The notes under the pieces were generated by a model. It worked only from the letters and a program-made list of their open reading frames with translations. It was not told where the DNA came from and ran no database searches. The position numbers and the translations under genes were made by a program. A stretch of 42,226 nucleotides of DNA from Zoogloea sp041911615 (lineage in GTDB: Bacteria > Pseudomonadota > Gammaproteobacteria > Burkholderiales > Rhodocyclaceae): contig NZ_JAYROR010000140.1 of the NCBI RefSeq assembly GCF_041911615.1, positions 1 to 42,226 of the forward strand, given 5' to 3'. Positions 30,429 through 37,481 of this stretch are shown piece after piece (position 1 is the stretch's first letter; each line of letters opens with the position of its first letter).

Positions 30429-30594
30429 GCTGGTGCTGGTGATCGGCAGCCTCTTTTCGGGCCTGGTGTTCCTTTATCGCGACAAGGGCGCTGGCGACCG
30501 GGTTGTGCGGGCGCTCACCTTGCGCATCTCCCTCTCCCTCTTGCTCTTCGTGGCCTTGCTGCTCACCTACCGCTTCGGCCCTTACAGCCAATAG
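30400..30594 (+). CDS. DUF2909 small twin-transmembrane protein
   Basis: 64 aa with two hydrophobic helices (residues 5-26 and 40-57) joined by a short basic loop (YRDKGAGDR), ending YRFGPYSQ. It matches the DUF2909/'twin transmembrane' family commonly found beside ctaE and surf1 in betaproteobacteria. The GTG start at 30400 is preceded by GGGAGGGGG. It runs opposite to the whole cox operon. Its 5' end overlaps the surf1 start by 29 bp and its 3' end overlaps the ctaE stop by 13 bp. No promoter is evident in the surf1 coding region upstream. Function unknown, presumably oxidase assembly. Confidence 0.82.
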   Translation: MLFKSAVVLMLVLVIGSLFSGLVFLYRDKGAGDRVVRALTLRISLSLLLFVALLLTYRFGPYSQ

Positions 30595-31454
30595 ACGACG
30601 ACGAACAGCAGCAGCCACACCACATCGACGAAGTGCCAGTACCACGCCACCGCCTCGAAGGCGAAGTGGCGCCGGGCGTCGAAATGTCCCGCCAGGCAGC
30701 GCCCGGCCACCACCGCGAGCATGATGGCGCCCAGGGTGACGTGAAAACCGTGAAAACCGGTGAGCATGAAGAAGGTGGCGCCATACACGCCGGCACCCAT
30801 CGTGAGGCCCAGCTCGGTGTAGGCGTGGTGGTATTCGTAGGCCTGGAAGCCCAGGAAGATCACCCCCAGCAACACGGTGAGGATCAGCCCGAGGTTGAGC
30901 TGGGCGCGCTTGCCCTTCATCAGCCCCCAGTGGGCCCAGGTGAGGGTGACGCCGGAGCTGAGTAGCAGCGCGGTGTTGATCGCCGGAATGCCCCACGCGC
31001 CCATGGGCGTGAAGCTGGCGCCCTTGGGGCCGGAGGTCGGCCAGGCGGCGGTGAAGTCCTTGTACAGCGTGAAGGCCGGGTCCATGCCCGCGAGGGCCGG
31101 CACCGAGATGTTGCGGCAGTAGAACAGCGCGCCGAAAAAGGCGGCGAAGAACATCACCTCCGAGCCGATGAACCACACCATGCCCTGGCGGAAGGACTGG
31201 TCTTCCCAGTCGGTGTAGGCGCCGCGCTGGTTTTCGGCGATCACCGCGCCAAACCACCGGAACAGCACCGCGACGATCACCGCCGCGCCGCCCGCCATCA
31301 CCCATGGCCCGGGGGCGAAGCGGTTCATCAGCAGGATGAAGCCGAGCGCCAGCAGGAACATGCCACCCGACAGTGCAAACGGGTACAGGCTCGGCTGCGG
31401 CACGTAGTAGTGCCCGGCGTGGGGCGTCGAGGCGGGGGCGTGGGATGCGTTCAA
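30582..31454 (-). CDS. ctaE: Cytochrome c oxidase subunit III (CtaE/CoxC)
   Basis: 290 aa, seven predicted membrane helices. Visible motifs are HAGHYYVPQPSLYPFALSGG, FRQGMVWFIGSEVMFFAAFFGALFY, GVTLTWAHWGLMKG, and the C-terminal FHGFHVTLGAIML and AVAWYWHFVDVVWLLLFVVVYWL, all classical subunit III. The start is TTG at 31454 with GAGGAG 6 bp upstream. It follows ctaG by 10 bp. Its last 13 bp overlap the DUF2909 gene on the plus strand. Confidence 0.95.
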   Translation of the reverse strand: MNASHAPASTPHAGHYYVPQPSLYPFALSGGMFLLALGFILLMNRFAPGPWVMAGGAAVIVAVLFRWFGAVIAENQRGAYTDWEDQSFRQGMVWFIGSEVMFFAAFFGALFYCRNISVPALAGMDPAFTLYKDFTAAWPTSGPKGASFTPMGAWGIPAINTALLLSSGVTLTWAHWGLMKGKRAQLNLGLILTVLLGVIFLGFQAYEYHHAYTELGLTMGAGVYGATFFMLTGFHGFHVTLGAIMLAVVAGRCLAGHFDARRHFAFEAVAWYWHFVDVVWLLLFVVVYWL

Positions 31455-31464
31455 GGCGGACTCC

Positions 31465-32019
31465 TCAGGAAGGATTCGGTGCCAGGAAAAATGCGTAGGC
31501 GAGCGTCAGCTCGCTGATCTCGTTGCCGATCTCGCGGTCGACGACGAAGGTGAGCGCCATCTCGCGCGTTTCGCCGGGGCCGAGGGTCTGCTGGGTGAAG
31601 CAGAAGCAGTCGAGCTTCTTGAAGTACTGGGCAGCCACCGTCGGCGATACGCTGGGCACGGCCTGGCCGACGATGGGCTTGTCGGAGAGGTTGCGCACCA
31701 GGAAGCGGGTGGTGCGCAGTTCGCCGGGGTGGAGTTCGATGGCGGGTTCGAGCGGGCGGATCTCCCAGGGCAGGCCGGGCATCAGCGTGGTGGTGAACTG
31801 CACGCCCAGGCTGCGGCTGGTGTCGATGCCGGTGGCCGGCAGATCCTTGGCGGCGATCGCGTCCTTCAGCGTCTTGCCATTGAAACCGACGGCCTTGCAC
31901 AGGGTGTCGTAGAGCGGCACCAGGGCGAAGCCGAAGGCGAAGCAGGCGGCGGCCAGCAGCACCAGCCGGCCGACGAGGCGGCCATGCTTGGGCGGCGGGG
32001 GCAAGGCGGCGTCGCGCAT
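31465..32019 (-). CDS. ctaG: Cytochrome c oxidase copper-insertion protein CtaG/Cox11
   Basis: 184 aa. A single N-terminal membrane helix (about 15-36, ending FALVPLYDTLCKAVGFNG) precedes a periplasmic immunoglobulin-like domain with the copper-binding pair in KKLDCFCFTQQTL and the typical VQFTTTLMPGLPWEIRPL, GEMALTFVVDR-like strands. It delivers copper to the CuB site of subunit I. It lies 6 bp after the 38-aa gene and 10 bp before ctaE. Confidence 0.95.
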   Translation of the reverse strand: MRDAALPPPPKHGRLVGRLVLLAAACFAFGFALVPLYDTLCKAVGFNGKTLKDAIAAKDLPATGIDTSRSLGVQFTTTLMPGLPWEIRPLEPAIELHPGELRTTRFLVRNLSDKPIVGQAVPSVSPTVAAQYFKKLDCFCFTQQTLGPGETREMALTFVVDREIGNEISELTLAYAFFLAPNPS

Positions 32020-32025
32020 GGCGGC

Positions 32026-32142
32026 TCAGCGCTGGATGAAGAAGCCGATGGCGTAGAGGCCGAGCGCCACTGCGCCCAGCGCCCAGGCGAAGCGGGCGGA
32101 GGCCTTGCGGCGCTGGGCGAGATCGGATTCGGTGAGGTGCAT
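32026..32142 (-). CDS. Cytochrome oxidase small assembly protein (38 aa)
   Basis: 38 aa with one membrane helix (ARFAWALGAVALGLYAIGFFI) after a short charged N-terminus (HLTESDLAQRRK). The ATG is preceded by GGAGG with 5 bp spacing, and it sits between ctaD and ctaG (11 and 6 bp gaps), where betaproteobacterial operons carry a tiny 'cytochrome oxidase small assembly protein'. Exact role unknown. The strong Shine-Dalgarno and conserved position support that it is real despite its size. Confidence 0.8.
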   Translation of the reverse strand: MHLTESDLAQRRKASARFAWALGAVALGLYAIGFFIQR

Positions 32143-32153
32143 GGCGGCCTCCT

Positions 32154-33749
32154 TCACTTGACGGTGGGCTGGATGTCCCACGAATGGTGGGGCGGTGGGG
32201 AGCTGAGCTCCCATTCGAGGCCGTGGGTGCCTTCCCAGACCTTGTCACTGGCCTTTTGGCCGCCCTTCACGCAGCGCCAGATGTTGTAGGCGAAGAGCAG
32301 TTGCGACAGGCCCAGGGCGAAGGCGCCTACCGTGGAGATGGCGTTGAACTCGGCAAACTGCAGCGCGTAGTCGGGGATGCGCCGCGGCATGCCGGCGAGC
32401 CCGAGGAAGAACTGCGGCATGAAGGTGAAGTTGAAGCTGATGACGGTGAGCCAGAAGTGCAGCTTGCCGAGGCGTTCGCTGTACATGTGACCGGTCCATT
32501 TCGGCAGCCAGTAGTACACGCCGGTCATCACGCCCATGATCCCGCCGGCGAACAGCGCGTAGTGGAAGTGGGCGACCACGAAGTAGCTGTGGTGATACTG
32601 GGCGTCGGCGGCCACGTCGGCCAGCACCAGTCCGGTGAGCCCGGCGATGCCGAACAGCACGATGAAGCCCAGCGCGAAGAGCATCGGCGTCTCGAAGGTC
32701 ATCGCGCCGCGCCACATGGTGGCGATCCAGCAGAAGAACAGCACTGCCAGCGGCAGCGAGATCGACATGGTGCTGTACATGAAATACAGCAGCGCCGGCA
32801 CCGGCAGCCCGGCGGTCATGAAGTGGTGAGCCCACACCACCAGGCTCAACACGCCGATGGCGATGAAGGACCACACCTGGCCGGTGTGACCGTAGATCGG
32901 CTTGCGGGTGAAGGTGGACAGCACGTGGGGCATCAGCCCCCACACCGGCAGCAGCAGGATGTAGACCTCCGGGTGGCCGAAGAACCAGAACAGGTGCTGG
33001 AACAGGATCGGGTCGCCGCCGCCGGCGGCGTTGAAGAAATGGGTGCCGAAGTGGCGGTCGGTTAGCAGCATCGTCACGCCGCCGGCGAGCACCGGCAGGG
33101 TGATGATGAGCAGCACCGCGGTCACCAGCCAGCCCCAGCAGAATAGCGGCATCTTCATCAGTGTCATGCCCGGCGCGCGCATGTTGAGGATGGTGGCGAT
33201 GATGTTGATCGAGCCCATGATCGAGCTGATGCCGAGGATGTGGATCGCGAAGATCGCAAAATCGACCCCGATGCCGCCTTGCACCGACAGTGGCGCGTAG
33301 AGCGTCCAGCCGGTGGCCACGGCGCCGTCGCCGATGCCGAACAGCGCCAGCACGAAGGGCAGGGTGAGCAGGATGGCAGCCGGCGGTAGCAGCCAGAAGC
33401 CCCAGTTGTTGAGCCGCGGCAGGGCCATGTCAGGGGCGCCGATCATCAGCGGGATCATCCAGTTGGCGAAGCCGGTGGCGGCCGGCATCAGCGCCGCGAA
33501 GATCATCACCAGCGCGTGCACGCCGATCAGCTGGTTGAAGAACTCCGGCTTCATCAGCTGCAGGCCGGGCTGGAAGAGTTCGGCCCGCACGCCCAGGATC
33601 ATCGCGCCGCCGACGAAGAACATGAGCAGCGAGAAGCTCATGTACATCGTGCCGATGTCCTTGTGATTGGTGGTGGTGAGCCAGCGCAACAGGCCGCTGG
33701 GGGACGCGTGTCCGCCGTGGTGATCGAGGGCGTGGGAGGCGGTGTTCAT
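32154..33749 (-). CDS. ctaD: Cytochrome c oxidase subunit I (CtaD/CoxA), aa3 type
   Basis: 531 aa, 12 helices. It holds heme a and the heme a3-CuB centre where O2 is reduced. Motifs are the helix VI CuB region WFFGHPEVYILLLP (H-x3-Y), WAHHFMTAGLP with the CuB histidine pair, the heme a/a3 ligand region YFVVAHFHYALFAGG, and the N-terminal RWLTTTNHKDIGTMY. The sequence just before the last histidines reads QYHHSYF rather than the commoner LHDTYY. The ATG has AAGGAG upstream. It follows ctaC by 12 bp. Confidence 0.97.
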   Translation of the reverse strand: MNTASHALDHHGGHASPSGLLRWLTTTNHKDIGTMYMSFSLLMFFVGGAMILGVRAELFQPGLQLMKPEFFNQLIGVHALVMIFAALMPAATGFANWMIPLMIGAPDMALPRLNNWGFWLLPPAAILLTLPFVLALFGIGDGAVATGWTLYAPLSVQGGIGVDFAIFAIHILGISSIMGSINIIATILNMRAPGMTLMKMPLFCWGWLVTAVLLIITLPVLAGGVTMLLTDRHFGTHFFNAAGGGDPILFQHLFWFFGHPEVYILLLPVWGLMPHVLSTFTRKPIYGHTGQVWSFIAIGVLSLVVWAHHFMTAGLPVPALLYFMYSTMSISLPLAVLFFCWIATMWRGAMTFETPMLFALGFIVLFGIAGLTGLVLADVAADAQYHHSYFVVAHFHYALFAGGIMGVMTGVYYWLPKWTGHMYSERLGKLHFWLTVISFNFTFMPQFFLGLAGMPRRIPDYALQFAEFNAISTVGAFALGLSQLLFAYNIWRCVKGGQKASDKVWEGTHGLEWELSSPPPHHSWDIQPTVK

Positions 33750-33761
33750 CGTGCGGACTCC

Positions 33762-34964
33762 TTACCGAAGGGCCTTGATCTGGGCGGGCTGGATCATGTC
33801 GCCCCTGGCGTTGCCGAAGCTGTTGCGCTCGTAGGTGACGATGGCAGCGATGTCCACGTCCGAGAGCGTGGTCTTGAACGCCTGCATCGCGGTGCCGGGC
33901 TTGCCGTTCATCACGCGGTCCACGTGGCTGTCGGGGATCAGCCTGCCCTCGGGCGAGAGCAGCGGGCCATTGACGATCTTGCTGCCGGCCAGCGCCGGGA
34001 AGGCGGGCGGCAGGCCCTGGCCCGCGGGCTGGTGGCAGGCGGCGCAGGTCTTCTCGTAGGCGGCCTTGCCGTGGGCCATCAGTTCGTCCTTGGTCCAGGT
34101 CTTGTCGCCACCGGCCGCGGCGGCGGCCATCGCGCCCTTCTGCTTGTCGACCCACGCGGCGTATTCGGCCTCGGGCAGGGCGTGCACCACCACCGGCATG
34201 AAGCCGTGGTCCTTGCCGCACAGTTCGGCGCACTGGCCGCGGTAGATGCCGGGCTCCTCGATGCGCACCCAGGTTTCACGCAGGAAGCCGGGGATGGCGT
34301 CGCGCTTGACCCCGAACTGCGGCACCCACCAGGTGTGGATCACGTCGGTGGAGGTGAGCAGGATGCGCACCTTCTTGCCTACCGGCAGCACCACCGGGTT
34401 GTCCACTTCGAGCAGGTAATGTTCGCCCTTGGCCTCCCTGCCCTCGATCTGCTCGCGCGGCGTGGATAGTGTGCTGACGAACTTGATGCCCGAGTCCGGG
34501 TATTCGTACTGCCACTTCCACTGCATGCCGGTGACCTTGAGCACCATGTCGGCCTTGGTGCGGGTGTCTTCCATGTCGATGACGGCGTGGAAGGCCGGAA
34601 TGCCCATCAGCACGAAGTCGATGAACAGCAGGATCGCGAACGGCACCAGCACCCAGAACCACTGCAGCGCGCCGGTGGGCCCCGAGAAGCGGGCGGGCTC
34701 CGCGCCGACGCTTTTGCGGTGCTTGACCATCGAATACACCATGATCGCGAACACCACCACGAACAGCACGGTGATTATCACCATGAACTGGTTGTGCATC
34801 GACAGGGTGTCGCGGCCGATGGGGGTGACCGGGGTCGGGAAGTTCCAGGTGTAATCGGCCCGCGCGCTGCCAGCGAGGATGGCCAGGGCGAGGCCGGCGA
34901 GCGCGCGCAGGCCGGGGCGGGACGACGGAGCGAGGCGGCGGGTGCGGGGGTTGAGTGTCGTCAA
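33762..34964 (-). CDS. ctaC: Cytochrome c oxidase subunit II with fused cytochrome c domain (CtaC, caa3 type)
   Basis: 400 aa. A signal peptide (cleavage near SARA at about 36) is followed by two membrane helices (about 60-80 and 102-122) and a periplasmic cupredoxin with the CuA site H210, C245, C249, H253, M256 (CAELCGKDHGFM). A linker leads to a C-terminal class I cytochrome c domain with C307-x-x-C310-H311 (CAACH). The fused heme lets the oxidase take electrons directly from a donor, as in caa3 oxidases. It is 30 bp after DUF2244 and opens the structural part of the operon. Confidence 0.96.
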   Translation of the reverse strand: MTTLNPRTRRLAPSSRPGLRALAGLALAILAGSARADYTWNFPTPVTPIGRDTLSMHNQFMVIITVLFVVVFAIMVYSMVKHRKSVGAEPARFSGPTGALQWFWVLVPFAILLFIDFVLMGIPAFHAVIDMEDTRTKADMVLKVTGMQWKWQYEYPDSGIKFVSTLSTPREQIEGREAKGEHYLLEVDNPVVLPVGKKVRILLTSTDVIHTWWVPQFGVKRDAIPGFLRETWVRIEEPGIYRGQCAELCGKDHGFMPVVVHALPEAEYAAWVDKQKGAMAAAAAGGDKTWTKDELMAHGKAAYEKTCAACHQPAGQGLPPAFPALAGSKIVNGPLLSPEGRLIPDSHVDRVMNGKPGTAMQAFKTTLSDVDIAAIVTYERNSFGNARGDMIQPAQIKALR

Positions 34965-34994
34965 GGCGCTACCTCTTCTCGTCGTGGGATGATC

Positions 34995-35462
34995 TCAGGG
35001 CTGCAGGCGCTGGCGGAGGTCGGCGGCGAGCTGGCGGCGCTGGTCGGGTGTCATCAACCGCCCCAGCGCGACCCCCTGGCCGTGGGCGCGGATGCACAGC
35101 AGCCGATCGGCACCGGGCGCGGCGTCGAGGCTGACGCGGGCCCAGCCGGCGTGAAAGCGTTGGGTGAGATCGCCGTCGGGCAGACGACGGGTGACGATGA
35201 GCTGTCGGCCTTCGAGACGGATCGACTCGAAGCTGGCATCGTGCCGGGCGATGGCGCGCAGCGCGAAGAAGAGGACGAGGAGTTCGAGCCCCGCGAAAGG
35301 GGCTACGAGCCAGGCGCCCGCCAGGGCGAAACCGCCGCTGACGACGAGGCTCAAGAGGACGACCCCGCCGATGAGGCGACGTCGGGCTGTCGGGGTGAGC
35401 GAGCGGTTTGGGCGCGCAACCCACTGGTGCGCGCCCGCCGCCTCTGTTGTTGTTATAGCCAT
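34995..35462 (-). CDS. DUF2244 membrane protein
   Basis: 155 aa. Two adjacent membrane helices (about 30-70, RLIGGVVLLSLVVSGGFALAG and LVAPFAGLELLVLFFALRAI) precede a soluble C-terminal part (IRLEGRQLIVTRR, WARVSLD). DUF2244 proteins are found next to cytochrome oxidase genes in many proteobacteria; function unknown. The ATG at 35462 has GGAGGAGAC upstream and is preferred over the ATG at 35507. First gene of the cox operon, divergent from the SCO gene, with an FNR-like box 32 bp upstream of its start codon. Confidence 0.83.
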   Translation of the reverse strand: MAITTTEAAGAHQWVARPNRSLTPTARRRLIGGVVLLSLVVSGGFALAGAWLVAPFAGLELLVLFFALRAIARHDASFESIRLEGRQLIVTRRLPDGDLTQRFHAGWARVSLDAAPGADRLLCIRAHGQGVALGRLMTPDQRRQLAADLRQRLQP

Positions 35463-35493
35463 GGCGTCTCCTCCAGGCCCTGTCTGCGACTTT

Positions 35494-35507
35494 TTGACGC
35501 AGATCAA
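35494..35507. promoter_or_regulatory. FNR/ANR-like binding site between cox operon and SCO gene
   Basis: TTGACGCAGATCAA matches the FNR/ANR/CRP-family box TTGAT-N4-ATCAA at 9 of 10 conserved positions. It lies in the 130-bp divergent intergenic region, 32 bp from the DUF2244 start and 86 bp from the SCO start. Oxygen control of one or both transcripts is inferred. Confidence 0.55.
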
Positions 35508-35592
35508 ATTCTGGGGTCAGTGTAGCATCGTGCGTCGGTTTTGCAGTGCACTCGAATGCGCTGCAAGCGACTGAAACCAAAAGAGGTTTTAA

Positions 35593-36201
35593 ATGATTTC
35601 GATGTTGCGTCGCGTCATTGTGACGATGGTAGCCTGCGGTGGGCTGGCGGCCTGTTCGCCGCCGCCGGATGGCGGAGCAGGGGGCGGCTTCGTCGGTACC
35701 GACATCACCGGTGCCCAGTACGGTCAGACCTTGAAGCTCACCGATCATCTGGGCGTGCCGCGCACGCTGGCCGACTACCGCGGCAAGGTGGTGACGATCT
35801 TCTTCGGTTATACCCAGTGCCCGGACGTCTGCCCGACCAACCTGATCAACATGGCCGAGGTCATGCGCCAGCTCGGCCCCGATGCCGACAAGGTGCAGGT
35901 GCTGTTCATCACCGTCGACCCCGAGCGCGACACCCAGGCGCTGCTCGCCCAGTACGTGCCGGCCTTCGACCCGCGCTTCGTCGGCCTCTACGGCGATCTG
36001 CCGACCACCCAGGCGGTGGCCCGGGATTTCAAGGTTTTCTACCAGAAGCAGGGTGACACCGCCGGCCAGGCCTACACCGTCGATCACTCCACCGGTACTT
36101 ACGTATTCGATCCCCAGGGGCGCCTGCGGCTGTACGTGAAGCATGGGGAGAAGCCGGACGCCATTGCCGCCGACATCCGCAAGCTGCTGGCGGGCAAGTA
36201 G
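35593..36201 (+). CDS. SCO1/SenC copper chaperone lipoprotein
   Basis: 202 aa. It has a lipoprotein signal with lipobox LAAC (C21), then a thioredoxin-like domain with copper ligands C76 and C80 in TQCPDVCPTN and H165 in TVDHSTGTYVF. It delivers copper to the CuA site of cytochrome c oxidase subunit II, working in the periplasm and membrane-bound by its lipid. It is divergent from the cox operon, which fits this role. The ATG is preceded by AAAGAGG at a spacing of about 7. It ends before an 18-bp perfect hairpin. Confidence 0.93.
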   Translation: MISMLRRVIVTMVACGGLAACSPPPDGGAGGGFVGTDITGAQYGQTLKLTDHLGVPRTLADYRGKVVTIFFGYTQCPDVCPTNLINMAEVMRQLGPDADKVQVLFITVDPERDTQALLAQYVPAFDPRFVGLYGDLPTTQAVARDFKVFYQKQGDTAGQAYTVDHSTGTYVFDPQGRLRLYVKHGEKPDAIAADIRKLLAGK

Positions 36202-36220
36202 GTGCGACGGCGCGGGCAGT

Positions 36221-36260
36221 CAAATTCAAAGGGCGACCCGTAGGTCGCCCTTTGAATTTG
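36221..36260. terminator. Bidirectional terminator between SCO and rpoH
   Basis: A perfect 18-bp inverted repeat (left arm 36221-36238, right arm 36243-36260) with a 4-nt loop (CGTA). The base of the stem is AT-rich and the top is GGGCGACC/GGTCGCCC. It lies 19 bp after the SCO stop and 12 bp after the rpoH stop, so it can end both convergent transcripts. Confidence 0.85.
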
Positions 36261-36272
36261 CGTCGGCGGGCC

Positions 36273-37127
36273 TCAGGCCAGCGCCACCAGCTGGTTGCGC
36301 ATCTTCTGCATCGCCTTGGCTTCGATCTGGCGAATACGCTCGGCCGACACGCCGTACTCGGCCGCCAGTTCGTGCAGGGTGGCGGCGTCGCCTTCGGTCA
36401 GCCAGCGACGCTGGACGATTGTGCGGCTGCGCTCGTCGAGGGTCGACAGCGCCTCGTGCAGACCCTCGTCCTGCAGGCGGGCGTACTGCCGCTGGGCGAT
36501 CACCTCGGACGGCTCGGCGTGGGGATCGGCCAGGTAGGCGATGGGGGCGAAGCGCTCCTCTTCGTCCTCGGGGCCGGATTCGAGCGCCACGTCGCCGCCG
36601 GACAGGCGGGTTTCCATCTCGCGCACTTCCTCGGGCTTGACGCCGAGCTGCTGGGCCACCGCCAGGACTTCCTCGCCCTGCAGCGTGGCGCTGCTGTGCT
36701 TCATGCCGCGCAGGTTGAAGAACAGCTTGCGCTGGGCCTTGGTGGTGGCGATCTTGACCAGCCGCCAGTTCTTGACGATGTACTCGTGGATTTCCGCCTT
36801 GATCCAGTGGATCGCGAAGGACACCAGCCGCACGCCGCGGTCGGGGTCGAAGCGCTTCACGGCCTTCATGAGGCCGACGTTGCCTTCCTGAATCAGGTCG
36901 GCGTGGGGCAGGCCGTAGCCGAGGTAACCCCGGGCGATGGCGACCACCAGGCGCAGGTGCGACATGACCAGCTTGCGCGCCGCATCCAGATCCTCGTTGT
37001 CCCGAAGGCTGTGGGCGAGGTCGGATTCTTCCTTCTCGGTCAGCAGCGGGATGCGATTGACGCGCTGGATGTACTGATCCAGGCTGCCAACCGCGGACGG
37101 GACGGGAAACGACAAGGTATGGGACAT
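36273..37127 (-). CDS. rpoH: RNA polymerase sigma-32 factor (heat-shock sigma RpoH)
   Basis: 284 aa sigma-70 family. Region 2 has HLRLVVAIARGYLGYGLPHADLIQEGNVGLMKAVKRFDP-type sequence. The RpoH-specific box QRKLFFNLR is at residues 132-140. Region 4 ends with EYGVSAERIRQIEAKAMQKMR. It directs transcription of chaperone and protease genes on heat stress. The ATG at 37127 follows a leader with a perfect CIRCE operator (37154-37180), so it is probably repressed by HrcA. It ends at the strong hairpin shared with the SCO gene. Confidence 0.97.
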   Translation of the reverse strand: MSHTLSFPVPSAVGSLDQYIQRVNRIPLLTEKEESDLAHSLRDNEDLDAARKLVMSHLRLVVAIARGYLGYGLPHADLIQEGNVGLMKAVKRFDPDRGVRLVSFAIHWIKAEIHEYIVKNWRLVKIATTKAQRKLFFNLRGMKHSSATLQGEEVLAVAQQLGVKPEEVREMETRLSGGDVALESGPEDEEERFAPIAYLADPHAEPSEVIAQRQYARLQDEGLHEALSTLDERSRTIVQRRWLTEGDAATLHELAAEYGVSAERIRQIEAKAMQKMRNQLVALA

Positions 37128-37153
37128 CTGTGACTACCTCCTTCGCACAAATA

Positions 37154-37180
37154 TTAGCACTCCCTGCCTGTGAGTGCTAA
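37154..37180 (-). promoter_or_regulatory. CIRCE element (HrcA operator) upstream of rpoH
   Basis: TTAGCACTC, 9-bp spacer, GAGTGCTAA: an exact match to the CIRCE consensus. It ends 27 bp before the rpoH start codon. On the minus strand, TTAGCA and TAATAT with an 18-bp spacer overlap it and may be the -35/-10 boxes, so HrcA binding would block the promoter. Confidence 0.92.
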
Positions 37181-37481
37181 GGGTCAGATTGGTTCCGTGG
37201 CGGGGTGCCCGCGACGAGCCTTGCCACCTGTCTGGCATGAAACGCTGCTACGCTTGACGATTGAGCGCATCCACGTCGCCGGGAACGGCGGCGCGGGGTG
37301 TCCGGCGGGTTAAAGGCGTGCGTGGCGGTGCCGTTAGAAGCGGAGACGACGTATGGCGAAATCGGCCGGCGCCCCGACGTGCCCGGACGCGTTCAGGCCG
37401 TGTGCGCCGAGGCCGGCGCGCCATTGACGAACATCCGCGCCTCCCCGTGGGGTGGGCCATGACCAGGAATGCAACCCCGAC
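37181..37481. other. Intergenic region between rpoH and the HD-GYP gene
   Basis: About 300 bp without a supported gene. A TTGACG at 37254 has no matching -10, and a TGGCATG near 37233 does not have the correct spacing for sigma-54. A promoter for the downstream signalling genes must lie here, but I cannot point to one. Confidence 0.4.

Noticed and set aside
37225..37260. Possible sigma-54 promoter (TGGCATGAAACGCTGC) upstream of the HD-GYP gene
   Set aside because: The spacing between GG and GC is 11 rather than 10 and the -12 element is poor.
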